From a virus: a stretch of DNA of 42,646 nucleotides. Each line of letters opens with the position of its first letter. Within the stretch, counting starts at the first letter, position 1. Shown here piece by piece: positions 15,845 through 25,660 of the stretch. Position numbers and translations under genes: made by a program. Where the stretch lies: IMG/VR virus record IMGVR_UViG_3300017725_000013, positions 1 to 42,646 of that record; one strand, 5' to 3'. The notes under the pieces were generated by a model. It ran no database searches and was not told the DNA's origin. It was given only the letters and a program-made list of their open reading frames with translations.

Positions 15845-18800
15845 TTAACTCGTACCACCTAAAATTCTTAATAATGGGTTAACAGTACCTCCAGCACCAG
15901 TAGTGTTACCATAGTTTCCAACATTACCACCAGTAACCGTCATCACTCCACCGCTTACAATCATTCGTGCTGAAAAATTATAATCTTGGTAATCAGTCAT
16001 AGTGCTAAAAGCAGGTGTTGTAGACGTAACAACTGAAACAGCGTTCCAAGGGTACGCAATATTATTTCCATTTGTATCATATGCAACATTACCTGGAGAT
16101 CCAGCTGCGTTAGTCCAGTTTGGTTCTGCAGTTAATTGATATGTTGTGTAAAATTGTTTTACATATTCTCCATAAGGTGTAAAAGCAAAAAGATTAACAG
16201 ATCCAGCAGCACCACCACCTGGAGCACCTATATTACTATTACCATTAGGTGTTCCTACCTTGTATCTATAGCTTTTAGGTGTAGTTGCAGCTGTTGTACC
16301 ATAATTTGTTCCTGTTCCATCAGGTATAATAACACATGAATCATTATATAAATCTTGTGAATTTACTGTTACTTGTGGAAATTCACCAGCAACCGTTGCA
16401 TTTATACACTCAATGCTAGTTGCAACTATAGCATACTCTTCGCTGTTAGTACTAGGTGCTTCAAAAGCAAAAATATATTGACCATATTTTTTAGTATTAA
16501 TAGCTGTGTTTGTTAAAAGCAAACTTTGTTCTAAAGGATTTTGTTGTCTATTATTAATATCTGTTGCTTTAACCCAAGTAGTTGCGGGTGTTCCGCCAAT
16601 TGCAGGAGTTCTTTTCCAAACTGTAAAACTATCAACACTAGTAGATAAAATACTTAAATCGTTAGTTGTTTTATTTTGTGTAGTATTTATTGAAAAAACA
16701 ATAGTTCCTGATTTAACGTCTGATTTACCAGCTGCACTGTTACCTAGTCTCCAAGGTTGTCCACCATTTTGAGGAGCTACAGTGTTTGATCCTGGATAAC
16801 CAGTTCCTTCAAAATCATTTGTTGCAGGATTTGTATTACCTACTAAAGTATTGTCAGAAAGATACCAACATGCATTAATTGTTGTTGATATATTTGGTAC
16901 AACAACTGTATTAGCAGCTGTTGGAGTAACACTAGGATCAATACAAGGTGATATAGCACCCGCATTTAAAGCTGCTTGACCCACTGTAACAACTAAAGTT
17001 CCAATAGAACTAGAAAGAGAACCTTGACCTAAACCAACTCCTGGTATTATGCTAGTATCAAAAGCGTCTTGAACTAAAACGCTAAGACTATAAGCGCCAA
17101 CTGGGGTATTTTGATTTTTACTTAGCTCACCAGTTGCAGCATCTATTGAAAAATAATTACCAGAAGGTTGAGAAGATATGCTAAATTTTAAATTTGTTGT
17201 TGGCGAGGTAAGAGCACCATTAACACCTTGTAACACAGGACTTGACGATCCTGATCTTCGCAAAGGGTTTGTAGCGCTTGATGCAACAGTAAATGGATTT
17301 AAAGAAACACCTGTAAAAGAAGGTGCTAAATTTGTTAAGTTTCCAAAAAAGCTTAATGTGCTAGTTTGACCACTAACATCAAAAGTCATTGTAAATTTAA
17401 ACCTTTGACCATTAGAAAATTGAGTACTTCCACTTGTTCCAACTCCAGTCCCTGCAAATGCCGCATTGTAAACAAAATTATTTGTTGTTTTTATTTGCCA
17501 AGGGCCATTATATGTATTAGAAGGAGGGTTACCAGCGTTGTCAGTTAATACAAAATCTTGAGCAACACCAGCAAAATTAACTGCCGAAAAAGTAGTTGGA
17601 TCAAGTGTAGCTGTTGTTATATTGGTTCCAGCTGCATTAACTGGAAAAAATGCAGCGCTTAAAACGTTAAAACCAGTAGGATTAAGTTCTGTCTGAGCGT
17701 ATGTAAATGTAGAAAAACCAACAGCACCATTAAAACCACTATTAATGTCTGCATTTAAATCTGATATTAAACCTGTAGTTGTTGACTCCCAGTATAAATC
17801 TAAAATAGATTCTACGGGTTGTGTTTCATATACGGCTAATTGCTGTGTCATAGTAGCAGTGGTAACACCTATAGGTAAAGATGTAGATATTCTTGCTATT
17901 AACGGATTTGTATCAATTTGATATAAATTTCCTTGACCAACAGTTGTTAATGTGTTTGGAACCATATTAGAATCATCCGCTGTAGATATGCTTATAGCTG
18001 TATCAGAAAAGTTACCAGGATAAAACTGAACATTTGATGTTGCAGTATTATTAACTCTACCATATAACTCAACTGAACTAGAAAATTGTTTTTGATCAGG
18101 ACCAACTTCTGCTAGATCTCTAGGTATTTTATTTATATTATCATTTATTAAAACAATATTAGCAGTTTTACCTTCTTCATTAACAGGAAAAGGTATTGGT
18201 AATTCAACATTACCTGGATTTGGATTTGGTAATGTTGTTATTTGAGCAGGGTAACCATTTAATACACCCGGAAGATATGCATTGTAATAATCTTGTTCAT
18301 TTTGTTTAACCACTACTTTGTATGAATACCAACCTGTTTCATTTAATTTATAACAATATTTTGGATCAGGATTAGTAGCAGGAACAGTTAAAGAATATAG
18401 CTTTGTATTAACATCACCGTCACATGTTACGGTATAAACTGGTGGTGTTGCGCCATCATTAGGTGCACTTAAAACTTTAACATAGTCTGTAAACTCTCCT
18501 CTAAGAAAATCTCCAGTTACTGGAACACCAGTTGCAGCACCTGTTAAAGTAAACGTGTAAACTTTTCCAGCCACAGAAGAACCAGCAGCGGCGTTAAAAC
18601 CTGTGTTACCATTTTTTGCCATTGCATACAAGCCAGGATCACTACCTATTTCAGTGTTAGGCGTATTTATACTGCTTGGTCCACTTATATAAGTGTCAGT
18701 TCCACCAGCTTGAATAGAATTTTCTAAATACACTTGTAAAGCATCACCAAACCAAGCTTTAACATCTTCAGCTTGAGTATCATATGGAGTAAAAATTGTT

Positions 18801-20368
18801 GAAGAACCAAATTTTACACCGTTTATTGTTTGAGATTCAGATATTTCATTAGATAACAAAACTGATGTTTGTCTTCCAAACTTGTCACCTAACACAAAAC
18901 CAACTTGATAATTTCTATTTTGCTTTAACGTGCTGTTTGGATATTCAATAAAGTTTTGATAATCATTACTTATTTGTTTTTTATTAACACCTACTTTATA
19001 TGATATACCGTTTGATGGAGGACTATATTTATCATAAAAATTTCCATAAATAACTCTATTACCAGAGCTTTCTTGAGCTAAAGCCCTTGTGGGTACTTGA
19101 TCATAAACTCTTATTGTTTGCGCTTCCGTTAAAGTTTTGTATGGTTTTGTAGACTGATAATTATATGTATAAACATTAGTCGTAAGATTTGCAAAGTTTG
19201 AAGAAGATATAGTGTCTAAAACTTTAACAACAAGACCATCAGACTCTTTGTAAAGAATATCTATTTCGTTAATTTTATAACTACCAAAAGGCGCTTGGTT
19301 TTCTCCTTTTATATTTGAACCTATATCTGGCAAAGGAATTAAAAGTTCTACATTTTGAATTTCGTTTTCCATCCAACTTAAAATAGTACTTCTATAAGCA
19401 TCTTTTTCGTTACCATTTATAAAATAACCTTTTTGTTTTGGAATAAAAGCAGGTTGAGTAAATGGAGCAAAAACAGAATATTCTCCGTCTGCATATCTAT
19501 ATCTATAGCTAAATCTTACAAACTTATCTTCTAAATAATTTGGATCACCTGGCCAAGTAGCATTATTTTTTTCATTTGTCATTGTGGTTCCTGTAAAAGT
19601 AAGAACCGTTCCACTACCTCCAGGAACTGTTAAAGTAGCTGTTAAGTGAAGTTGAGTGCTGCTAACAACTTTTGTTACTTGAACTAAATCTGTTATTAAA
19701 GTTGTACCACCAGTCACATACATACCTACTGTTATATTTGTATTAGCAGCTATATTTAAAACAAAAACACCTGCTGTTGGAGTTGCTTGGCTTGTAAACG
19801 TGCTAGTAGTAGTTTTTAATAAACTAATAGGTTCATAAGGAGAAAACTTAGCAACAGATATATCTGTTTCTTTTGTATAATACCCTAATTCATTTGTTAC
19901 ATTTATTACTCTTGGTTGATTTCTATTGTCAGTCCAAAATAATAAATCATCTATTAAATTAATTCCAACAATAGGATAAAATGTGGAAAAATTTAAAAAT
20001 GATCCTTCAACTATTGTTTGATATGTTTTACCATTTCCAAAAGTTGAACCATCAGTGTTATAAGCAACTATAAAATTACTACACAAACTACATGTTACGT
20101 TTTGAGAATTATTTGTTGTTATAAAGTAATACAGTCTTTCATTTGGCTCATCATCATATACTCCTATTACAAACTTAGTTCCGACAATGTCTATAAGCTC
20201 TTCTTGTTTAAAATTACCTAATATATTTTCTAAAGAACCAATATCGTCGGATTCAGATTTACCTACAGATATATTCTGCGCATCTCTATATTCACCGTTA
20301 GGTATTAGTCTATCGTCTAAGTCTTTATTCATTTTAGACTTTAGAAAACTATTTTTGATTTCTGCCAT
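15845..20368 (-). CDS. Large tail-hub/stabilisation-type protein, 1507 residues, with cadherin-like domain
   Basis: The N-terminus MAEIKNSFLKSKMNKDLDDR followed by LIPNGEYRDAQNISVGKSE resembles, from memory, the start of phage stabilisation/tail-hub proteins (P22 gp10-like) and of large tail proteins in marine and crAss-like phages. Residues about 180-260 look like a small inserted beta domain. Residues about 1050-1105 contain GNYFSIDAATGELSKNQ and AYSLSVLVQD, the hallmark of a cadherin-like Ig fold. The C-terminal ~400 residues are Asn/Thr/Gly-rich beta sequence, typical of exposed distal tail domains. It is about twice the size of P22 gp10 and is followed by a second tail protein. A role as the tail barrel or muzzle with an added surface domain is inferred. 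The start is only 3 bases from the preceding stop. Confidence 0.82.
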   Translation of the reverse strand: MAEIKNSFLKSKMNKDLDDRLIPNGEYRDAQNISVGKSESDDIGSLENILGNFKQEELIDIVGTKFVIGVYDDEPNERLYYFITTNNSQNVTCSLCSNFIVAYNTDGSTFGNGKTYQTIVEGSFLNFSTFYPIVGINLIDDLLFWTDNRNQPRVINVTNELGYYTKETDISVAKFSPYEPISLLKTTTSTFTSQATPTAGVFVLNIAANTNITVGMYVTGGTTLITDLVQVTKVVSSTQLHLTATLTVPGGSGTVLTFTGTTMTNEKNNATWPGDPNYLEDKFVRFSYRYRYADGEYSVFAPFTQPAFIPKQKGYFINGNEKDAYRSTILSWMENEIQNVELLIPLPDIGSNIKGENQAPFGSYKINEIDILYKESDGLVVKVLDTISSSNFANLTTNVYTYNYQSTKPYKTLTEAQTIRVYDQVPTRALAQESSGNRVIYGNFYDKYSPPSNGISYKVGVNKKQISNDYQNFIEYPNSTLKQNRNYQVGFVLGDKFGRQTSVLLSNEISESQTINGVKFGSSTIFTPYDTQAEDVKAWFGDALQVYLENSIQAGGTDTYISGPSSINTPNTEIGSDPGLYAMAKNGNTGFNAAAGSSVAGKVYTFTLTGAATGVPVTGDFLRGEFTDYVKVLSAPNDGATPPVYTVTCDGDVNTKLYSLTVPATNPDPKYCYKLNETGWYSYKVVVKQNEQDYYNAYLPGVLNGYPAQITTLPNPNPGNVELPIPFPVNEEGKTANIVLINDNINKIPRDLAEVGPDQKQFSSSVELYGRVNNTATSNVQFYPGNFSDTAISISTADDSNMVPNTLTTVGQGNLYQIDTNPLIARISTSLPIGVTTATMTQQLAVYETQPVESILDLYWESTTTGLISDLNADINSGFNGAVGFSTFTYAQTELNPTGFNVLSAAFFPVNAAGTNITTATLDPTTFSAVNFAGVAQDFVLTDNAGNPPSNTYNGPWQIKTTNNFVYNAAFAGTGVGTSGSTQFSNGQRFKFTMTFDVSGQTSTLSFFGNLTNLAPSFTGVSLNPFTVASSATNPLRRSGSSSPVLQGVNGALTSPTTNLKFSISSQPSGNYFSIDAATGELSKNQNTPVGAYSLSVLVQDAFDTSIIPGVGLGQGSLSSSIGTLVVTVGQAALNAGAISPCIDPSVTPTAANTVVVPNISTTINACWYLSDNTLVGNTNPATNDFEGTGYPGSNTVAPQNGGQPWRLGNSAAGKSDVKSGTIVFSINTTQNKTTNDLSILSTSVDSFTVWKRTPAIGGTPATTWVKATDINNRQQNPLEQSLLLTNTAINTKKYGQYIFAFEAPSTNSEEYAIVATSIECINATVAGEFPQVTVNSQDLYNDSCVIIPDGTGTNYGTTAATTPKSYRYKVGTPNGNSNIGAPGGGAAGSVNLFAFTPYGEYVKQFYTTYQLTAEPNWTNAAGSPGNVAYDTNGNNIAYPWNAVSVVTSTTPAFSTMTDYQDYNFSARMIVSGGVMTVTGGNVGNYGNTTGAGGTVNPLLRILGGTS

Positions 20369-20371
20369 GTA

Positions 20372-22264
20372 TTAAAATTTAAGCCACTTAGATTTACCTC
20401 TCATAACTTGAACAATTTGATCAAGTTTAAGATTAGATAATCTAATTTTTGCATTTCTTAGTTTAGCACTTTTTTCTTTTTGAAATCTTCTTACTATATA
20501 TTCTTGTATACCTGTACTTGTAGATAATAAAGCATATATTATATAAGAATACAAAGCTTCTTCAGCTAGTTTAGGTATTCTTGTATCAAGATCATAAGCA
20601 TTACCATCAGAAATGTATTGTAATAATATAAGTCTGTTTGCTAAATTACTTGTAAAATTAAAAGTACCTTTTCTTTCATCAATTTTAAACCAACCATTTT
20701 TTTGACTAGTTTGAGGTTCTAGTCCATATCTTTGACCTAAAGCACCTTCATAAACGCTACGATCAAACACTGCGTTGGCATTATTTAATTCATTAATAAA
20801 TCCTCCGCTAATCCTTCTAGGATCAGTTTTGCTCCAAACAGGGTTTATCTGTGAAGTAACTTCTGTATTATTATCATTATTATCTTGAATTGGATTACCT
20901 AAGTCATCTTGACTAAAAGTATAATAAGGGCTTTGATTTAAATTATTTGTAGGATATATAACATGTAAAACACCTAACTCATCAACCCAAGATAATTTTA
21001 CATAATTAACGTAGTCTTGAGGTATAGTTAAACTTAATGATGAAGGCACTGTAAGTTCAGAAGATTTAATGCTTTTTAACGTATCATAACTAAATTCTTG
21101 TAATCCTCTTCTAGCGTGAAATATAACATCAGATCTTTTTACACTTGTTATAAGTTTACCTTCTCCTACATATGCAATTAAAAAATTATCTATAACGTCA
21201 TACAGTCTTGTGTAACTATAATCACCATTACTATCGTGCATGGTATCTTCATTCAGCTGTATTTTAAGATAAGTGCCAGCAGCTAAAACAGTGTTAACAG
21301 TTATAACATTATTCACCATCGTGAAAGGATTAACGTTGGAAAATGTTAAAACCTCAGCGTCAACAACAGTAGCATTTTTATTAAGCGTAATTTCTTGTTT
21401 GAAAAAAGTATAAACACCACTACTATCGGGTCTTTGCGTCATGTTTTTGTTTAAAACCAAAACACTTCTCCCCGCTGTATTAGTATTACTTACAACTATA
21501 GTTCCATTTGATATATAGTTTCCACTTACACCCATACCTGCTAATATAGTAGCATCATATGTTCCTAAAGTAAGGGTTGTTGTACCTGTTATTGCTGGTT
21601 GAAATCTAATAAGCATTCCAACGCCTGTTCCATTTTGTAGTTTATTCCAATTAATAGTGGTTAAACCACCATTAGTAGATACAGTTTGTACAAAAGTTGG
21701 TGGTGTATAATCTGTCCAAGTTCCTACACCTCCAGGATTAGGATCATCAACAACAGCATTAGCTCCCAAAGCTTGTATACTTGCTGTTATATCTGCATTC
21801 ATTATAACACTATAATCACTTAATATAGAACCGATGTTTCCTGTAACAAAAGGAACATAAGCACTTCCCGTTATTGAAGTTCCAGGATTAATAACACTAA
21901 GAACAGTTGTTGCTGATTCTACACCAACACCAGACACGGTCATGCCACTTTGTATAGCTTCGTTATAAGCGGTTAAATCTACAGACGTGCTTGCAAAACC
22001 AGTTGCATTAACAACGGTTCCTGTAACTTGAGATCCTATTGGAGATAATTCAGTCCATACATTTGCGTTTGGACTAGTAAACATTTTAAAATTGTTCTTG
22101 TTATAATTTCCGGTTGCAGGATCTGATCCTCCAAAAACTAAATCAGTATCAAAAGTCGATGTAAACGTCTTACCAGTACCGCTTGTGCTTATGTAAAACT
22201 GCTGAGCTCCAGCGTAATATTGACTATTGGTTTCGTTTATTAAACCTCCATTGGGTATAGGCAT
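20372..22264 (-). CDS. Neck/tail-adaptor (ring) protein with large N-terminal beta extension
   Basis: The protein has 630 residues. The first ~340 are Thr/Gly/Val-rich beta sequence with repeated phrases such as GMTVSGVGVESATTVLSV and ILAGMGVSGNYISNGTIVVS. The last ~290 look like a podovirus head-to-tail adaptor: LYDVIDNFLIAYVGEGKLI, DVIFHARRGLQEFSYDTLKS, LTIPQDYVNYVKLSWVDE, and a C-terminal helix bundle ending RGKSKWLKF. Location after the capsid and neck genes and before the tail hub supports a tail tubular or ring role. The N-terminal extension may decorate the neck; that is inference. Confidence 0.8.
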   Translation of the reverse strand: MPIPNGGLINETNSQYYAGAQQFYISTSGTGKTFTSTFDTDLVFGGSDPATGNYNKNNFKMFTSPNANVWTELSPIGSQVTGTVVNATGFASTSVDLTAYNEAIQSGMTVSGVGVESATTVLSVINPGTSITGSAYVPFVTGNIGSILSDYSVIMNADITASIQALGANAVVDDPNPGGVGTWTDYTPPTFVQTVSTNGGLTTINWNKLQNGTGVGMLIRFQPAITGTTTLTLGTYDATILAGMGVSGNYISNGTIVVSNTNTAGRSVLVLNKNMTQRPDSSGVYTFFKQEITLNKNATVVDAEVLTFSNVNPFTMVNNVITVNTVLAAGTYLKIQLNEDTMHDSNGDYSYTRLYDVIDNFLIAYVGEGKLITSVKRSDVIFHARRGLQEFSYDTLKSIKSSELTVPSSLSLTIPQDYVNYVKLSWVDELGVLHVIYPTNNLNQSPYYTFSQDDLGNPIQDNNDNNTEVTSQINPVWSKTDPRRISGGFINELNNANAVFDRSVYEGALGQRYGLEPQTSQKNGWFKIDERKGTFNFTSNLANRLILLQYISDGNAYDLDTRIPKLAEEALYSYIIYALLSTSTGIQEYIVRRFQKEKSAKLRNAKIRLSNLKLDQIVQVMRGKSKWLKF

Positions 22265-22270
22265 AATTTA

Positions 22271-23221
22271 TTATCTTTGTTGATTAATGTTTTCTTGTTG
22301 TACTTGTTGAGCTGCAACCTGTACGATTTGTGGGTCTTCAATAACAACACCCGCATATAATAATATTTTTAACGTAAGCTCTGTTTGATCCGCTGAATGT
22401 ATTTCAAAATCAACAGAGGTTTCAGGTTGATAAATATATTGATAGTTTGATGCTGCGGTTGAAGTAAAATTCCATTGTGGTGGTACTGGTTTTCTTATGT
22501 ATGCAGCTTGAACCCCGTTTGTTATTGTAATAGGATAAACAATAACTTGATTGTTTTCATAAACATATATAGGATATGTTGTTGAAGGTTTAGTTAAATT
22601 AGATGAATTTAAATGAAACAAATCAGATCTAGTGACTCTTTCTAGTTCTTGAGTATCTAAAGCTCCTGGAGTATAAAACAATTGTCCTAGTCTATAAAAT
22701 TCGTTTGCATAAAGATTTACTATAAGCGCTTGGCCAGCAGCTGGAGCACTAGATAATGTAATAATAGATCCGCTTAAGCTAAAAGCATTTGGTGCCAATT
22801 TAACTCCATTTAAAAATACAGAAACACTTGAATCATTATTTGAAAGTGTTAAAGCGTTTCCAGTTAAAGTGTAAGCAGTAGCAGCAGTAGTGTTAAATGT
22901 TTGTGATGCAGAAGTTAAACCAGATGTGTAGTCATTATAACCTGGTAGTTCAAAAACATTACTTGAAGAGATTGAAGTTGCTGTTCCGAACTTTTTAAAT
23001 ATAGAGATTTTTTCATCAAGATTTACGACTCTATCTGCGTAATCTGTATTTGTTTGTGGAACACGTATTTGCTGATTTAAGCTGTCAAAATATGTTTCAA
23101 ATATTTCTAATTGAGCTTGAGCACCTGTTTTGTTAAACTCTACGGGTGTCATATAACCTCTCTGTTCTTTATTAAGTATTAATAAAACGGTTTGGTATAC
23201 AGTATTTACGTTTATTGCCAT
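22271..23221 (-). CDS. Putative neck/ring protein, 316 residues
   Basis: The helical N-terminus (VNTVYQTVLLILNKEQRGYM, then TPVEFNKTGAQAQLEIFETYFDS) is followed by an all-beta middle with a DNSVSVFLNGVKLAPNAFSL insertion and a C-terminal part ending QVAAQQVQQENINQQR. This pattern, length and its location between the 254-residue head protein and the adaptor gene suggest a ring or head-completion protein joining portal and tail. I recall similar proteins in uncultured marine phages, but no certain family name. It lies 6 bases upstream of the next gene. Confidence 0.75.
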   Translation of the reverse strand: MAINVNTVYQTVLLILNKEQRGYMTPVEFNKTGAQAQLEIFETYFDSLNQQIRVPQTNTDYADRVVNLDEKISIFKKFGTATSISSSNVFELPGYNDYTSGLTSASQTFNTTAATAYTLTGNALTLSNNDSSVSVFLNGVKLAPNAFSLSGSIITLSSAPAAGQALIVNLYANEFYRLGQLFYTPGALDTQELERVTRSDLFHLNSSNLTKPSTTYPIYVYENNQVIVYPITITNGVQAAYIRKPVPPQWNFTSTAASNYQYIYQPETSVDFEIHSADQTELTLKILLYAGVVIEDPQIVQVAAQQVQQENINQQR

Positions 23222-23245
23222 TTTAATATTTTAGTTAATAATGAC

Positions 23246-23265
23246 AGGGCCACAAAAGTGACCCT
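23246..23265 (-). terminator. Weak hairpin (possible attenuator or processing site)
   Basis: On the minus transcript, AGGGTCAC and GTGGCCCT pair over 8 bases (one G-U) around a TTTT loop, in the 66-base gap between the 254-residue gene and the 316-residue gene. The bases after the stem (GTCATTATTAACT) are A/T-rich but lack a continuous U-tract, so strong termination is doubtful. A short palindrome CTATAATTATAG lies just upstream. It may tune expression between head and tail genes. Confidence 0.45.
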
Positions 23266-23287
23266 TCACTATAATTATAGTTACATG

Positions 23288-24052
23288 TTATTGTAACTTT
23301 TTCTGAATTGTTTTGTAAACATCTACACCTTCATCTGTTTTAAACCAAGCAGCTAAAGCTGAATATGGATTTTCATCAAATGGTATAGTCATTAATTTTC
23401 TATTATTACTTCCCCATAGAAATTCTCGTTGATCTTGAGAAAGTTTTAAAATGCTTTGTTCTACCGCTACAATTCCAACGTTTCTTAAACCAACATTGTC
23501 ATCAGATGCTATTGCTAAAAACCCTTCTGGATTTTTTCTAGCCATTAAAAGTAGATCTCTTTTTAATTCTTGAGAGCTTAAACTTGAAACTCCAGATCCT
23601 TTTTCCACTCTTAAAACAGCTTCAGCATGATCTATATCCATGTTTTTTGCTGCCATCATAGCATCAAGTTCTAAGTTTATATCATCAAGCTCGTCTTCAG
23701 CAACTTCATCAGCTTGCCATTCATAATAAGTATTGTTTAATCTTGGGTGATATAAAGATAATAATTTTTGTAAATTTTGTTTTTCCTTAGGAACTGTTAA
23801 AACACCTTCTTCAAATATAATGTGCCCCATTGTAACTTCACCTTTTTGTTCATCAACAAAACATGAATTTTGATTAGTTGCATATCTAATTTCTCTTTGA
23901 GTTCCAGTGGTTTCATCAAACCACATAAGTGGTGATCTTCTTGAATTTTTTGATCCTAATGTATAAGTTAACGGCTCTGCGTTATTTAATAGTAGATAAG
24001 TTCTACTCTTTATCTCCCATTGAGGGGCTTCTGTTTTTTTAGTCTTTGACAT
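23288..24052 (-). CDS. Conserved head/neck-region protein, 254 residues, unknown function
   Basis: The N-terminal half is a beta-rich domain with LLNNAEPLTYTLGSKNSRRS, PLMWFDETTGTQREIRYATN and QNSCFVDEQKGEVTMG. The middle is acidic (DEVAEDELDDINLELD) and the C-terminal half is helical, ending YKTIQKKLQ. I recall this architecture (a short 'resistance-like' beta domain with the RYATNQ..FVDEQ phrase) from marine phages directly downstream of the capsid gene, but its function is not established. It is preceded by the capsid terminator and by a pentamer-repeat leader, so it probably has a controlled level of expression. It may be a head completion or decoration protein. Confidence 0.78.
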   Translation of the reverse strand: MSKTKKTEAPQWEIKSRTYLLLNNAEPLTYTLGSKNSRRSPLMWFDETTGTQREIRYATNQNSCFVDEQKGEVTMGHIIFEEGVLTVPKEKQNLQKLLSLYHPRLNNTYYEWQADEVAEDELDDINLELDAMMAAKNMDIDHAEAVLRVEKGSGVSSLSSQELKRDLLLMARKNPEGFLAIASDDNVGLRNVGIVAVEQSILKLSQDQREFLWGSNNRKLMTIPFDENPYSALAAWFKTDEGVDVYKTIQKKLQ

Positions 24053-24070
24053 AATATAATATAATATAAT
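24053..24070 (-). repeat. Pentamer-repeat leader directly upstream of the 254-residue gene
   Basis: The plus strand reads (AATAT)3 followed by AAT immediately after the complement of the start codon, so the mRNA has repeated ATATT units ending at ATG. A near-identical leader precedes the scaffold gene, and a related one precedes groEL. No Shine-Dalgarno sequence is present. Confidence 0.6.
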
Positions 24071-24080
24071 TAATAAAAAT

Positions 24081-24112
24081 AAAGGGCTAGGCGCCGAAGC
24101 GCCTAACTCTTT
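24081..24112 (-). terminator. Intrinsic terminator after the major capsid gene, UUCG tetraloop
   Basis: On the minus transcript the stem TAGGCGC / GCGCCTA closes a C(UUCG)G tetraloop. The stem extends outward to 14 pairs with one A-C mismatch and one G-U, and the flank after it is CCCTTTATTTTTATTAATT. It starts 10 bases beyond the capsid stop codon. Such a terminator after the capsid gene typically lowers expression of the tail genes relative to capsid. The loop is CGAA on the plus strand, so the minus orientation is the functional one. Confidence 0.85.
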
Positions 24113-24121
24113 AAAGCAATC

Positions 24122-25642
24122 TTATTGTTGGAATAATACGAAATTATTCGCGGCTTGAGTAACCAAACATCTTTCAGTCAACCAATTAACTTGCATCGCA
24201 TCTAACGCAGTAGTGTAAGCACCACCTGCAGATCCTGTGATCCAGTTTTTGTATCGTCTGTCTTCAGTTTGTGAAGCTCTATATCTAACGTGAAGGAACG
24301 GTCTTCTTATGTTAGTACCAAGTTGTTGGTCATACACAGTTGAAGTTCCAGCAGGTATTAATACACCTTCGATATTGTTAACCGCAACAGCACCTCTTGT
24401 AGAAGCGTCGTTTAAGTATTTCCAGCTAGTTTTGTAGAAGTCATAAGAACCTCTTCTAAAACCAGAGAAACCTAGGTTAAGTGCCATATCCTCAGAGTTT
24501 TCAAATAAACCATAAGCAGTACCACCAGAAGAACCAGCAGAAATTTGCCCTAGCATATCGTCAAATTCTAAATCAAGATCTCTATTTAAGAAAAGCATGT
24601 TTTCTTCGATAGCGCCTTGAGTATCTAAGTTCTTAAGAACTTGATCAAAGTCAGAAATACCAGTAACTCCAGAAAAACCAGATAGTATGTTACCTCTTGA
24701 TTGAATAGCAGCAAATAAACCTTCTGATCCATGCGCATTAACTGCAGCACTATATCCCGGAACATTTCCAGCAGCTGCACCAGCAGCAAAACTGTTAGCA
24801 CCAGCACCACTAGCTAATTCACTTTCAACCATTGCCATTTCTAAGTAGTCATCAAATCTTAGTCTTGTTTCAGACTCAGACTTTAAATACCATAAGTATC
24901 CTGATGTACCATCTTCTGTAGCAACTTCTACCCAACCGATTTGAGACATATCAGAACCATTTATTTGAAACGAATCTTTTATGATAATTGGTTGATTAGA
25001 AAATTGAGTAAACTGTGGTTGAATAGATTTGTAAGATGCAGCATTAGGAGCAGCACCTTGAGCCGTAGCTTGAGATGTACCTTTTGCAAAAGCAGAACCA
25101 TATACAAATATTTTCAACGAAGTTGATCTGTTAGCAGCTCCAGCTGCAACACCTGCATCAGCTAAAGTAAGCCAGCTGTTTCCTACAAAAGTAAAAGCAG
25201 TAATAGATGCAAGAGGACCAGCGATATTTTGGCTAGTACCTACAACACCTTTTATTGTAACACCAGTAGCTGGATTCATTACAACAATAGTGTCGTTTGC
25301 AAAAATAGCATTTTGAACACCATTAGCTAATGGAAAAGTAAATACATTTCCGTTTGCAGCAGCAGTTCCAACGAGAGTTACACCAGTGTAAGACACGTGT
25401 AATCTGTTTTGTTCAGACCAAATTACTTGATCAGATGTCATTGGCATTTCAGCGCCAACCATACGTAAGAAACCATTTAAAGTTCTATTTCCGTATCTCT
25501 CTACCTCAGCTTCATAAACCTCAGGTAAGTATTGTTGTGCAAAGTCATTTGCACCAGCATTAAACGCTAGGTAATTGTTTTGTAGCGCTAATTGAGTTTG
25601 AGAAGGTATAATGCTTCCAAACACAGGAGAAATTTGTCCCAT
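24122..25642 (-). CDS. Major capsid protein
   Basis: This 506-residue protein lies directly after the scaffold gene and before the strong terminator. It begins MGQISPVFGSIIPSQTQLAL without a signal peptide. It has the HK97-type layout expected of a large capsid subunit: an N-terminal arm (1-50), an inserted beta domain (about 70-220), a long helix LWYLKSESETRLRFDDYLEMAM, and a conserved C-terminal part with GFRRGSYDFYKTSWKYLND, FLHVRYRASQTEDRRYKNW and LTERCLVTQAANNFVLFQQ. From memory these C-terminal phrases recur in capsid proteins of uncultured marine phages. It is likely the most abundant protein of the virion. The leader is A/T-rich with AAAAC repeats. Confidence 0.9.
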   Translation of the reverse strand: MGQISPVFGSIIPSQTQLALQNNYLAFNAGANDFAQQYLPEVYEAEVERYGNRTLNGFLRMVGAEMPMTSDQVIWSEQNRLHVSYTGVTLVGTAAANGNVFTFPLANGVQNAIFANDTIVVMNPATGVTIKGVVGTSQNIAGPLASITAFTFVGNSWLTLADAGVAAGAANRSTSLKIFVYGSAFAKGTSQATAQGAAPNAASYKSIQPQFTQFSNQPIIIKDSFQINGSDMSQIGWVEVATEDGTSGYLWYLKSESETRLRFDDYLEMAMVESELASGAGANSFAAGAAAGNVPGYSAAVNAHGSEGLFAAIQSRGNILSGFSGVTGISDFDQVLKNLDTQGAIEENMLFLNRDLDLEFDDMLGQISAGSSGGTAYGLFENSEDMALNLGFSGFRRGSYDFYKTSWKYLNDASTRGAVAVNNIEGVLIPAGTSTVYDQQLGTNIRRPFLHVRYRASQTEDRRYKNWITGSAGGAYTTALDAMQVNWLTERCLVTQAANNFVLFQQ

Positions 25643-25660
25643 AATTAATTGTTTTGTTTT

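Noticed and set aside
24625-25563. Short frames on both strands within the capsid gene
   Set aside because: They are shadows of a conserved capsid frame without start context or family resemblance.
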